From Cytophagales bacterium (lineage in GTDB: Bacteria; Bacteroidota; Bacteroidia; Cytophagales; Cyclobacteriaceae), in assembly GCA_003500135.1 (NCBI GenBank), contig DNTA01000122.1:1-41707 (forward strand): a DNA stretch of 41,707 bases, written 5' to 3'. The notes under the pieces are model-generated. The model saw only the letters and a program-made list of their open reading frames with translations, was not told the DNA's origin and searched no databases. A program made the position numbers and the translations under genes. Positions 1 to 8,151 of the stretch are shown here, piece after piece; within the stretch, counting starts at the first letter, position 1; every line of letters begins with the position of its first letter.

Positions 1-105
1 GTGGATATGGCCAGGAAGTCGGGCCAAAAACTGGTCTATAAGTTCCAGGATATAGATGATCAAACATCATTTTTCTCATTTAAAACAATCGTATTAAGAG
101 CATAA
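1..105 (+). CDS. SiaB family protein kinase, C-terminal fragment (partial)
   Basis: The first frame is open from base 1 to a TAA at 103-105 and gives 34 residues containing MARKSGQKLVYKF and ending FKTIVLRA. The segment before this looks like the C-terminal tail of SiaB-type (DUF6272) kinases, where a helix carrying M/I-A-R-K-S/T follows the last glycine-rich motif. SiaB is the kinase that phosphorylates SiaC, and a siaC gene begins 31 bases downstream on the same strand, which supports the call. The 5' part lies outside the window, so the kinase core cannot be checked. Recognition rests on a short tail plus gene context. Confidence 0.6.
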   Translation: MDMARKSGQKLVYKFQDIDDQTSFFSFKTIVLRA

Positions 106-136
106 ATAGTAAACAGGAAAACTAAAGAATAAGGAC

Positions 137-499
137 ATGGAAATTATCAGTCTGGAAGGAACAGAGGATACCCCAAAAATAATATTGGATAAAAGAAATG
201 GCATTTTCGAAATCTCAGGCAGATCATTACCGGAAGATTCTGCTGAGTTTTATCTGCCTGTACTGGATTGGCTCGGGGAATATGCCAATCAGCCGCTTCC
301 TGAAACCATATTTGTCTTCAAACTTGAATATTTCAATACAGCATCTTCAAAACTAATACTTGACATATTGTCGGCGCTTGAAGATATACCAGGCACTAAA
401 ATTCACTGGTACTTTTATGAAGATGATGAAGATATGGAAGAAGCGGGAGAAGAATTTTCAGAATTGATCGATCTGGATTTTGAATTCAAATCATATTAA
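137..499 (+). CDS. siaC: SiaC family regulatory phosphoprotein (DUF1987)
   Basis: This 120-residue protein has the SiaC/DUF1987 pattern: an N-terminal strand with TEDTPKI, GRSLPEDS near residues 28-35, and KLEYFNTASSK at 62-72. Thr68 falls exactly at the residue phosphorylated in Pseudomonas SiaC (T68). In the Sia pathway the phosphatase SiaA and kinase SiaB set the phosphorylation state of SiaC, which controls a diguanylate cyclase partner. Here the siaB-like tail ends 31 bases upstream, so the two are probably co-transcribed. No diguanylate cyclase gene is visible in the window, so the downstream target is unknown. The C-terminus is acidic (EDDEDMEEAGEEF). The family call is firm; pathway output is inferred. 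Confidence 0.85.
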   Translation: MEIISLEGTEDTPKIILDKRNGIFEISGRSLPEDSAEFYLPVLDWLGEYANQPLPETIFVFKLEYFNTASSKLILDILSALEDIPGTKIHWYFYEDDEDMEEAGEEFSELIDLDFEFKSY

Positions 500-550
500 T
501 TCAGTTTTTGGATCTGGAAATCACTTTTTTAGCTAGTAAGATCATAACAA

Positions 551-591
551 ATTCCAGGTAGCCATTGAACTATCTGGAATCATTATTTTTT
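551..591 (+). terminator. Hairpin plus U-run between siaC and the ABC fusion gene
   Basis: Arms ATTCCAGGTAG (551-561) and CTATCTGGAAT (570-580) pair over 11 positions with one G-U wobble and an 8-base loop, followed by CATTA and six T (586-591). This looks like an intrinsic terminator for the siaB-siaC transcript. It ends only 17 bases before the ATG at 609, which leaves no room for a promoter between them, so it may instead act as a leader hairpin or attenuator for the next gene. Confidence 0.6.
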
Positions 592-608
592 AAAAAGACA
601 CAAAGCAA

Positions 609-3600
609 ATGAGTGAGGAAATACTAAAAGCCCTTACCCAACTTTTTGCAATCATTACCAAGCAAGATGGTGGCGTTACTGAAAAAGAACGCAACCACGT
701 CATATCTATATTCAAGGAAGACCTTGATCAGGATTCAATCGCGGAATACCTTAAATTATATGACGAATTCGTAGGGTATGGCAAAAAGGAAGAAGAGCTT
801 CCGGCGAAGAAGAAAAAGCGAAGGCTTACTTCTGTAAAAGACTCGGTTAAAACCCTTGCCATTTGTAAGAAAATCAACAAAACACTTACCCAAAAACAAA
901 AGGTAGTGGTTCTGATCAAGCTGTTCGAACTTCTTGGAGCTGACAGAAAGTTTACCGAACAGCGAATGGAGATCATCAATACAGTTTCTGAGGTATTCAA
1001 TATCAGTTCTGATGAGCATAAGCTTATTGAAAATTATGTACTTCAGGAAGCAGGCAAAATAGAGTATGACCATGATGACCTGCTTGTAGCCCACCGTGAA
1101 ATTGATGAATCGTTAAATAATATACACCAGGTACAGCTTGATATATCGGGGCAACTCCTCTTTTTAAATGTAAAAAGTGTTGATATGTACTTCGTGCGCT
1201 ATTTGGGCACAGAAGAAATAACACTCAATGGGTTTGTGATCAAACCGGGAAGTAATGAGCAGTTTTCTCATGGAAGTACAATAAAGACACCCTCAGGCGA
1301 TGCCTTATATTACAGTGACCTGATCCGTTATTTTCATGCTGATTTCCAGGAAAGTAAAATTTCATTTACTGCCAAAGATATAGGGCTGACTTTCCCCAAT
1401 GGTCATGTCGGGCTTCGGGATATCAATATTTCAGAAGGTCCGGGAAAGCTCATAGGTATTATGGGCGCCAGTGGTGCAGGAAAAACCACATTATTAAACG
1501 TATTGGCTGGAATAACCTCACCTTCCAAAGGAGATATTAAAATAAATGGTATTGCCTTCGGTTCTAAAAATGAAGAGGACATCAAAGGTGTGATTGGCTA
1601 TATCGCCCAGGATGACCTTTTGATAGAAGAACTGACCGTATATCAAAACCTGTATTACAATGCCAAGCTTTGTTTTGCCAAAATGCCTGAAGACCAGCTC
1701 CATAAAAGAGTAATGGATACCTTGTCCAGTCTGGGGCTGGAACAGCTCAAGGACCTCAAAGTAGGGAGTGTACTCGACAAAACGATATCTGGCGGGCAAA
1801 GAAAGAGATTAAATATAGCCCTGGAACTTATTCGAGAGCCGGCAGTGCTCTTCGTAGACGAACCTACCTCCGGTTTGTCCAGTAGGGATTCAGAAAATGT
1901 AATTGACCTCTTAAAAGAACTTTCCTTAAAAGGCAAGCTCATTTTTGTGGTCATCCACCAGCCGTCGTCAGATATTTATAAGATGTTTGACAAAATGTTC
2001 ATAATGGATACCGGCGGTTATCCGGTTTATTATGGGCCACCTGTTGAAGGAGTAACCTATTTTAAACGGATGAGTAACCAGGTAGGTAGTGAAAGAGGTC
2101 AGTGCCCCACCTGTGGAAATGTGAATCCGGAGCAAATCTTCAACATTATGGAAGCCAAAGTGGTGGATGAATACGGAGAATTCACCAATAGACGAAAAGT
2201 GACGCCCCAGCAGTGGTATGGAATGTATGAGGAAAACTTCGAAACCAAACTGGTGAAAGAGCAAAAGGAGTTGCCCCCTAAAACGCTTAATATTCCTTCA
2301 CGGCTTAAACAGGCAGTTATCTTTATTAAGCGGGATGTACTTTCTAAGTTGGCCAATAAGCAATACATGCTGATCAATTTGCTTGAAGCGCCAATTCTGG
2401 CATTTATCCTTGCTTTTATAATCCGGTATAAAAACTCGCCCGACGGAAGTGAATATTTATTCCGGTTCAATGATAATATACCTGTTTTTATAATGATGGC
2501 GATAATCGTAGCCTTGTTTATGGGGCTCACAGTAAGTGCAGAAGAAATAATCAAGGATCGTAAAATTTTAAAAAGGGAATCTTTTCTGAACCTCAGCTGG
2601 AATAGCTATCTGGTTTCGAAAGTCGTCATTCTTTTTGTGCTGTCGGCCATTCAAACATTAACATTTGTAGTAATTGGCAACGTCATTCTGGAGATCAGGG
2701 AAATGACATTTACCTATTGGTTCGTGCTATTTACTATTTCATGCTTTGCCAATGTATTGGGCCTGAATGTATCCTCCGCATTCAATTCGGCGGTTACGGC
2801 TTACATTCTTATTCCTTTTCTTATCATACCGCAAATGGTACTCAGTGGCTTGCTGTTCAGTTTTGATCAGTTAAATGAACTGATAAGCACAAAAGGTAAA
2901 GTTCCTGTAATAGCCGATGTAATGGCTTCAAGATGGGCATATGAGGGTATTGCAGTACATCAGTTTAAGACAAACTCCTACGAACGGCCATTTTATTCAT
3001 TTGAAACTAAGGAAATGAATGCTGACTACAAATCTTCTTACTGGCTTAAAGAGTTGCGTTCAAGGGTAGATTATCTCAATGAAAAGGTTGGTTCAACTCA
3101 GGAGAAGGAGTTAAACAAGATGAAAGATCATCTTGAAGTGTTAAGAAATGAACTTCGAAAAGAAGAATTTAAAGAAGGTTTCAACATAGGTATTGATCAG
3201 GAACTGGTACTTGAAAACTACAACAAAGAAACAGGAGCTGAATTGCTGAGTTACTTTGAAAGACTAAACGACCATTATATTGATCAATTCAATTTGGCGG
3301 TACAAAAGAAAGACCTTTTGGCCTACAAAATGGAAGAAGCGTATGGCGACGATTTCGATCTGAACGATTACAAAAACAAATACCACAACGAAAGCCTGGC
3401 TGATTTACTAAGAAACCTGACCATAAAAGATCGTGTAATTGAGTACAAAGGAAAATTAATCCGGCAGATTGATCCTATTTTCTATAAACCGGAACCTGCT
3501 AATGCTCTTGATTACAGGTCGCATTTTTTCGCCCCTGAAAAGCATATTTTTGGTTTTTATATTGACACATACTGGTTTAATGCAGGTGTAATATGGTTAA

Positions 3601-3692
3601 TGACCCTGCTACTTTACATAGCATTGTATTACGAAGCATTAAGAAAGCTTTTGGGCTCATTCGGAGGGCGAATTAAAAAAGTGAAATCATAA
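609..3692 (+). CDS. TerB-like / ABC ATPase / ABC-2 permease fusion protein
   Basis: A 1027-residue half-transporter fusion. Residues 1-150 resemble TerB-like helical domains (opening MSEEILKALTQLFAIITKQD). Residues 170-255 form a beta-rich, FHA-like segment. An ABCG-type ATPase domain follows: Walker A GASGAGKTT near 285, signature SGGQRKR near 393, Walker B AVLFVDEPTSG near 411, and H-loop HQP near 450. A CPTC motif sits between ATPase and membrane parts. Membrane helices begin near 585, with the last near 990-1012. A long charged, coiled-coil-rich loop (about 800-980) interrupts the membrane part. The substrate is unknown. The start is supported by the TerB opening. It follows siaC after a terminator-like hairpin. 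Nucleotide-binding residues look intact, so it should be an active exporter or signalling ATPase. Confidence 0.85.
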   Translation: MSEEILKALTQLFAIITKQDGGVTEKERNHVISIFKEDLDQDSIAEYLKLYDEFVGYGKKEEELPAKKKKRRLTSVKDSVKTLAICKKINKTLTQKQKVVVLIKLFELLGADRKFTEQRMEIINTVSEVFNISSDEHKLIENYVLQEAGKIEYDHDDLLVAHREIDESLNNIHQVQLDISGQLLFLNVKSVDMYFVRYLGTEEITLNGFVIKPGSNEQFSHGSTIKTPSGDALYYSDLIRYFHADFQESKISFTAKDIGLTFPNGHVGLRDINISEGPGKLIGIMGASGAGKTTLLNVLAGITSPSKGDIKINGIAFGSKNEEDIKGVIGYIAQDDLLIEELTVYQNLYYNAKLCFAKMPEDQLHKRVMDTLSSLGLEQLKDLKVGSVLDKTISGGQRKRLNIALELIREPAVLFVDEPTSGLSSRDSENVIDLLKELSLKGKLIFVVIHQPSSDIYKMFDKMFIMDTGGYPVYYGPPVEGVTYFKRMSNQVGSERGQCPTCGNVNPEQIFNIMEAKVVDEYGEFTNRRKVTPQQWYGMYEENFETKLVKEQKELPPKTLNIPSRLKQAVIFIKRDVLSKLANKQYMLINLLEAPILAFILAFIIRYKNSPDGSEYLFRFNDNIPVFIMMAIIVALFMGLTVSAEEIIKDRKILKRESFLNLSWNSYLVSKVVILFVLSAIQTLTFVVIGNVILEIREMTFTYWFVLFTISCFANVLGLNVSSAFNSAVTAYILIPFLIIPQMVLSGLLFSFDQLNELISTKGKVPVIADVMASRWAYEGIAVHQFKTNSYERPFYSFETKEMNADYKSSYWLKELRSRVDYLNEKVGSTQEKELNKMKDHLEVLRNELRKEEFKEGFNIGIDQELVLENYNKETGAELLSYFERLNDHYIDQFNLAVQKKDLLAYKMEEAYGDDFDLNDYKNKYHNESLADLLRNLTIKDRVIEYKGKLIRQIDPIFYKPEPANALDYRSHFFAPEKHIFGFYIDTYWFNAGVIWLMTLLLYIALYYEALRKLLGSFGGRIKKVKS

Positions 3693-3776
3693 AATTGGTA
3701 TTGCTTTTTTGTTAAAAGATTAAAATTAGGTATATAGTATAAAGGATGCAATAACATCTTAAACCGCATTTTTTAT

Positions 3777-3784
3777 TAGTTTTG
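3777..3784 (+). promoter_or_regulatory. Bacteroidota -7 element (TAGTTTTG)
   Basis: TAGTTTTG matches the Bacteroidota sigma -7 consensus TAnnTTTG and lies 29 bases before the ATG of the lipoprotein gene at 3814. No clear TTTG -33 element is seen at the expected distance, so this is a moderate call. Confidence 0.45.
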
Positions 3785-3813
3785 AACTGAGACACATAAA
3801 ACACTGAAAACGA

Positions 3814-4710
3814 ATGAAAAAATTGATTTTTTGCATTTCAATACTGGCGCTCTGGGCATGTAGTTCTGGGAAGAAAAGCAGCGAACAAGCGCTAATGGAA
3901 AGCGTGGATACCAAATCGTTGGCTCAGCCGGTGATTTCAGAAGAGGTAATAGCTGATATCATTCAGCAAATACCTTCTCCATTAGAAATTTCTTTTCTAC
4001 TGAAAAACTCCGGGGCTACTTACGATTTTGATATTTTGAATAACCCGGAAAACATTTCAAAATACAATAGCAATTTTGAAAAAGCGCTCAACCTGGGAAT
4101 ATATGGTACTGATCTTGGTTATGCCAATATATATGAACAAAACCAGGATGCCTTGTTATACCTTAATTCGATTCGGGAACTCGCAGATGATCTGAGTATC
4201 GGACAATTTTTTGACTTTGGCGTAATAAGCAGACTGGCAACCAATAGTAGAAACCTGGATTCTTTACTTTTGATTACGACTCAGAATTTTAATAATATTA
4301 ACAACTACCTTCAAGAAAACAAGCGTGCCAATTTAAGCGTGTTATTACTTACCGGTGGCTGGCTTGAGGCACTGCACATCGTTTGTAAGATAGCTGAAAA
4401 AGATCCTACGAACCAGGCCTTGATTGAAAAAATAGGGGAGCAAAAAATCATACTGGATAATATTAAAATTCTTTTGAGCTTCTACACTTCAGACCCATAT
4501 ATTTCAGACCTATATAATGGTATTCTGGAATTGGAGCAAGTGTTTGCAGAAATAGAAATTGTATATACTTATGCAGAACCTACTTTTGAAGAAGTAGATG
4601 GTATTTTAGTTATTAAAGACAACAGTACCACTACGATTAACATAACAATGGAAAATGTAAAAGCCATTACCAAAGAAGTAGAGGCCATCAGAAGTAAAAT
4701 TATCTCTTAA
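3814..4710 (+). CDS. Hypothetical lipoprotein
   Basis: A 298-residue protein with a type II signal peptide: MKK, a hydrophobic stretch, then the lipobox LWAC with the lipidated Cys at residue 16, followed by SSGKKSS. Residue 17 is Ser, so Asp-type inner-membrane retention is not indicated and an outer-membrane location is likely. The mature part is mostly helical with alternating charged and hydrophobic residues, and no domain was recognised. It carries its own candidate promoter and is followed 13 bases later by a secreted-protein gene, so the pair is probably one transcript ending at the terminator at 5187-5212. Function unknown. Confidence 0.75.
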   Translation: MKKLIFCISILALWACSSGKKSSEQALMESVDTKSLAQPVISEEVIADIIQQIPSPLEISFLLKNSGATYDFDILNNPENISKYNSNFEKALNLGIYGTDLGYANIYEQNQDALLYLNSIRELADDLSIGQFFDFGVISRLATNSRNLDSLLLITTQNFNNINNYLQENKRANLSVLLLTGGWLEALHIVCKIAEKDPTNQALIEKIGEQKIILDNIKILLSFYTSDPYISDLYNGILELEQVFAEIEIVYTYAEPTFEEVDGILVIKDNSTTTINITMENVKAITKEVEAIRSKIIS

Positions 4711-4723
4711 AAGAAATTAGCTC

Positions 4724-5161
4724 ATGAAAAAAAATATGAAATATATCGGACTAATATTCTTCGCCATGTTGCTTTTCAGTGGCGATAATTTGAAAGCCCA
4801 ATGCAATCCTGATGCTCTGGCACAAGAATGCGTACCAAAATTGGCTGATGGATTTACTTTCCTGAAAAGCTTTAAAATAAACGGACAGGGCGGAGCAAGA
4901 CAAAAAGTTGAATACTCATATGTATTCAGTAAAGACACCCAATACTTCATCAATATCTGTGCTAATGGCGAAGGTACTGATGGCATTGTGGTTACCATGT
5001 ATGATTCAAAGCGACAAATTGTATCTACAAATTACCAGAATGGCAAATTTTATCCCGGTATCGTGTATCCTTGTAATGCTACCGGTATTTATTATATAAC
5101 CTTTACGTTTAATGGATCAAGCAGCTACTGCGGAGGCAGTGTGCTTGGATTTAAACGATAA
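4724..5161 (+). CDS. Hypothetical secreted protein
   Basis: A 145-residue protein with an N-terminal signal peptide (Lys-rich start, hydrophobic core, probable cleavage after LKAQ near residue 26). The mature part is strand-rich, with YSYVFSKDTQYFINIC and GIYYITFTFNG, and includes several Cys that could pair in the periplasm. The pattern is like small beta-sandwich domains, but no family is recognised. It lies 13 bases after the lipoprotein gene and 25 bases before a strong terminator, so it is the last gene of that unit. Function unknown. Confidence 0.7.
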   Translation: MKKNMKYIGLIFFAMLLFSGDNLKAQCNPDALAQECVPKLADGFTFLKSFKINGQGGARQKVEYSYVFSKDTQYFINICANGEGTDGIVVTMYDSKRQIVSTNYQNGKFYPGIVYPCNATGIYYITFTFNGSSSYCGGSVLGFKR

Positions 5162-5186
5162 CCACAACAAAAGATATTTCAAAAGG

Positions 5187-5212
5187 GCAGGCTTGATGAG
5201 CCTGCTTTTTTT
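5187..5212 (+). terminator. Intrinsic terminator after the secreted-protein gene
   Basis: Arms GCAGGCT (5187-5193) and AGCCTGC (5199-5205) pair perfectly around a 5-base loop and are followed by seven T (5206-5212). This is a textbook rho-independent terminator. An in-frame ATG at 5196 lies in its loop, which argues against using that codon as the start of the next gene. Confidence 0.85.
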
Positions 5213-5231
5213 ATGTCAAAATGTTGAATAC

Positions 5232-5894
5232 ATGCACCAGAACACCATCAATCTCAACTTGGATGTCCCGTATTATCAACTCGGGGAATGTGATGAATCC
5301 ACGAAAGTCATTTGGTTTGTACTACACGGATACGGCCAGTTGGGTAAATATTTTATTCAAAAATTTAAATACCTGGAACAGGCCGGACATCTAATTGTAG
5401 CGCCTCAGGGTATGTCAAAGTTTTATTTAGATGGTCACTCGGGCAGAGTTGGTGCAAACTGGATGACGAGTGACGATCGCCAACGGGATATCGAAAACAA
5501 TGATATTTATTTAAGCGCGCTTTATGAAAGCTTTAGATCTATTGCAAATTATAAGGTAAAATTTGGCATGCTGGGCTTTTCTCAAGGAGCTTCCACACTT
5601 ACCAGATGGATTAGTCGCAATGCTATAATGCATGATTTACTAGTGCTTTGGGGCGGGTTTTTTGCAAAAGAAATAGTTGATAGTAAAAATCTCGATACAT
5701 TTCAGGCTAAAATCTCACATATCTATCTAAGTAATACAGACCATTTTATACCTGAAACAAAAATAAACGAAATGCGCAATTTTATGCATTCCGTGAACTT
5801 TCCTATTCAATGGCATTCATATGAAGGGGGGCATAAAATACCGGGTCGCTTGGTGCCGGAATTAGCAGCCCTTATTGACGGTGAACCATCGTAG
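5232..5894 (+). CDS. Alpha/beta hydrolase, phospholipase/carboxylesterase type
   Basis: A 220-residue esterase of the carboxylesterase/phospholipase (YpfH/LYPLA) kind. Seen motifs are HGYGQ for the oxyanion region, APQG, the nucleophile elbow GFSQGAS, an Asp in NTDHF that fits the acid, and the His in EGGHKIP. These make a complete Ser-Asp-His triad on a minimal, cytosolic, lid-less fold. The reading frame is open further upstream (to 5112), but that would run through the previous gene's end and its terminator. The ATG at 5232, right after the terminator, gives the normal family length, so I chose it. Its 3' end overlaps the convergent SDR gene by 23 bases. The substrate is unknown. Confidence 0.8.
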   Translation: MHQNTINLNLDVPYYQLGECDESTKVIWFVLHGYGQLGKYFIQKFKYLEQAGHLIVAPQGMSKFYLDGHSGRVGANWMTSDDRQRDIENNDIYLSALYESFRSIANYKVKFGMLGFSQGASTLTRWISRNAIMHDLLVLWGGFFAKEIVDSKNLDTFQAKISHIYLSNTDHFIPETKINEMRNFMHSVNFPIQWHSYEGGHKIPGRLVPELAALIDGEPS

Positions 5895-6624
5895 AGGCTG
5901 CCTGATCAAGAGGAAGTACAATGGTATCGCTAATATTGACATGCTTCGGACGTGTAATCACAAAATGAATAATTTCTGCAATATCTTCAGCTTTTAAAGG
6001 TGTCATGCCCTGATAAACCGCTTCTGATTTCGAATGATCCCCTTTGAACCTCACATCAGAGAACTCGGTGTTTACCAGACCCGGACAGATCTGTGATACT
6101 TTCACTCCGTACTTAAAAAGGTCCATTCTCATGCCATGGTTAATCGCATCCACCGCGTGTTTAGAGCCACAATATACATTGCCTTTCATGTAAGGTTCTT
6201 TCCCTGCAATTGAGCCAATGTTGATGATATGGCCTGATTTTCTTTCGACCATTTGAGGCGATACGGCACGAGACATATACAACAGGCCTTTCACGTTTAT
6301 GTCAATCATGGCTTCCCAGTCATCTGTACTGCCCTCATGGATTTCGTCCAAACCATGAGCGTTTCCGGCATTGTTTATCAAAACATCAATCTTACTGAAA
6401 GGTATCGGCAATGATGCCACAAATTTCGATACGGCTTCTTTATCCCGAATATCAAATGATCCTATATGAACATTCGCAAAAGTCTCCAGCGCTTTTTGCA
6501 TGGATACTAACCTGTCTTTTCTACGTCCGCATATGATTAAATTAAACTTATGTTGAGCCAGCAATTCTGCTGTAGCTTTACCTATTCCAGCAGTAGCGCC
6601 TGTAATCAAAACTGTTTTGTTCAT
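5872..6624 (-). CDS. SDR family NAD(P)-dependent oxidoreductase
   Basis: A 250-residue classical short-chain dehydrogenase. The cofactor motif TGATAGIG is at residues 8-15, NNAG is near 85, a catalytic Ser lies in NIGSIAGK, and the YxxxK pair is Tyr151/Lys155 in VYCGSK. Basic residues CGRRKDR after the second strand suggest NADP(H). Overall it resembles YdfG-type 3-hydroxy acid/serine dehydrogenases, but substrate assignment from sequence alone is unsafe. It begins 1 base after the porT stop, so it may be the distal gene of the ubiE-porT transcript. Its end overlaps the convergent esterase gene by 23 bases. Confidence 0.88.
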   Translation of the reverse strand: MNKTVLITGATAGIGKATAELLAQHKFNLIICGRRKDRLVSMQKALETFANVHIGSFDIRDKEAVSKFVASLPIPFSKIDVLINNAGNAHGLDEIHEGSTDDWEAMIDINVKGLLYMSRAVSPQMVERKSGHIINIGSIAGKEPYMKGNVYCGSKHAVDAINHGMRMDLFKYGVKVSQICPGLVNTEFSDVRFKGDHSKSEAVYQGMTPLKAEDIAEIIHFVITRPKHVNISDTIVLPLDQAASTMVHRQ

Positions 6625-6625
6625 A

Positions 6626-7366
6626 TTAATCAGAAAATTGGAAATATAGGCTTATAACATTCGTGCTCAATGTATTAATTCCCTCGTGATAGCCATCCTC
6701 ATCTCTTTTCAACATGTTGAGCAATCCTTTGGAAAACCTAATTTCAGGAGAAAATTTAAATAATGGATAGTATAGATCAACGCCAAAACCTACTTCTACG
6801 GCAAGATTAAAGTTTTGTGTCAAAAGCTTATTATCTGAGTTCTCCTTTCTCTTTTTACCCGTGGCTTCTACCCAGGGCGTTAAACCGCCCACCATATACA
6901 TCCTAAAGTTTTTGTGTCGCTGGGATTTATACTTTAGAAGCAAGGGGAACTCCACATAGGTCGCCTCTATTTTTTGAAGATCGTTTTTTGGGGTAGTGAA
7001 AAAATAATCCACATGAAATTCGTAAAACGATACTTTGGGCAAAAATCGCAGATTGAGTTGGTCTGCTAACCTGATGTCAGATATAAAACCCAGGGAAAAC
7101 CCGCCTGTAGCGCTTGGATTTATGCTGTGTAGCGAGTCGAGTCCGGGGTATTGATCTGAATATTTCAATCCTAAAATAGCAGAATGGATTCCAATTGAAA
7201 ACCCGTAATGGAGCCATTTGTCATCAGAGAAAGGCAGGTTGTACTTTGCGAACTGACGCTGTGCTTCAGCCGAGTGAACACTAAAAGCTAATAGCAGCCC
7301 AAATAGGGCGACTATTTTTTGATACCTGTGTAGATTGAACAAATTCCGAAAGTTAAGGGAATGCAT
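6626..7366 (-). CDS. porT: PorT family outer-membrane protein of type IX secretion
   Basis: A 246-residue protein with a signal peptide (hydrophobic core near residues 18-33, probable cleavage after AEAQ). It is followed by an outer-membrane beta-barrel pattern of alternating strands ending in an aromatic-rich C-terminal strand (SLYFQFSD). The segment FSDDKWLHYGFSIG with later LRFLPKVSFYEF fits PorT, an accessory barrel needed for type IX secretion of gliding and secreted proteins. Location directly downstream of ubiE, as in other Bacteroidota, supports this. The start overlaps the ubiE 3' end by 55 bases, which suggests translational coupling. No nearer ATG exists in frame. Confidence 0.8.
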   Translation of the reverse strand: MHSLNFRNLFNLHRYQKIVALFGLLLAFSVHSAEAQRQFAKYNLPFSDDKWLHYGFSIGIHSAILGLKYSDQYPGLDSLHSINPSATGGFSLGFISDIRLADQLNLRFLPKVSFYEFHVDYFFTTPKNDLQKIEATYVEFPLLLKYKSQRHKNFRMYMVGGLTPWVEATGKKRKENSDNKLLTQNFNLAVEVGFGVDLYYPLFKFSPEIRFSKGLLNMLKRDEDGYHEGINTLSTNVISLYFQFSD

Positions 7367-8046
7367 TTTGTATCGGAAAAACCGCTCTTTTGTAAAATAT
7401 TCAAAAAATCCTGACCATCCGGAAATACTTGCACCGATTCTGGAAGATAGGTGTAAGCCGAATTGTCTTTGGAAATTAACCGCCCTATAATAGGTAATAT
7501 TGCCTTAAAATAAAAGTTATATAATTGTTTAAAAGGAAAGGTTTTAGGTTTGGAAAATTCCAAAACAACTATTTTTCCTCCATTTTTTAAGATACGGTGC
7601 ATACCTTTTAATCCTTCTTCCAAATTTTCAAAATTCCGGACGCCAAAAGCAGCAATAGTAGCATCGAAAGATCTTTCACGATAGGGGAGGTTTTCAGAAT
7701 CGCCCAGTTCCATGGAAATAATATGGCTATATCCCATTTTATCCATTTTCTGGCGACCTACCTCCAACATTCCTTCGGATATGTCAACACCCACTATTTT
7801 TTCAGGCTTTAGTTTTAAAGCTTCAATGGCAAAATCTCCGGTACCCGTGGCAACATCCAGTAACGAGCGCGGTTCGATTTCACTGAGCTGTTTTATGGCC
7901 TTTTTTCGCCAGGAAATATCAATCCCAAGGCTTAGTAGGTGGTTCAGCAAGTCATAACGCTTACTGATTTTATTAAACATATTCGCTACCTGTTCCTTTT
8001 TCCCCTCTTGCTGATCTTTATATGGAACGACCCCTGCTTTTTTCAT
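7312..8046 (-). CDS. ubiE: Demethylmenaquinone methyltransferase UbiE/MenG
   Basis: A 244-residue class I SAM methyltransferase. The SAM-binding motif DVATGTG is at residues 64-70, VGVDISEGML follows as motif II, and family signatures YDLLNHLLSLGID and FGVRNFENLEEGL are present. UbiE/MenG methylates demethylmenaquinone to menaquinone (and the benzoquinol in organisms that make ubiquinone). Bacteroidota use menaquinone, so the MenG reaction is the expected one here. It has a good -7 element 55 bases upstream and is the first gene of ubiE-porT(-SDR). Confidence 0.93.
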   Translation of the reverse strand: MKKAGVVPYKDQQEGKKEQVANMFNKISKRYDLLNHLLSLGIDISWRKKAIKQLSEIEPRSLLDVATGTGDFAIEALKLKPEKIVGVDISEGMLEVGRQKMDKMGYSHIISMELGDSENLPYRERSFDATIAAFGVRNFENLEEGLKGMHRILKNGGKIVVLEFSKPKTFPFKQLYNFYFKAILPIIGRLISKDNSAYTYLPESVQVFPDGQDFLNILQKSGFSDTKCIPLTFGICSIYTGIKK

Positions 8047-8100
8047 TCTTAAATGTTTGTGTTATGTATTGGCGTAACCCAATGCCAAGGTGATTTGTTG

Positions 8101-8108
8101 CAAAGGTA
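8101..8108 (-). promoter_or_regulatory. -7 element of the ubiE-porT transcript (TACCTTTG)
   Basis: On the minus strand TACCTTTG matches TAnnTTTG exactly and continues into CA, the common extension in Bacteroidota promoters. It lies 54 bases before the ubiE ATG. A -33 element is weak or absent. Confidence 0.55.
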
Positions 8109-8151
8109 AGCTATTGCAATAAAGTTGTACGGGATATTGATAAAAATTAAA

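Noticed and set aside
5112..5231. Upstream extension of the esterase frame (ATG at 5112 or 5196)
   Set aside because: It would run through the end of the previous gene and its terminator; the ATG at 5232 gives the normal family length.
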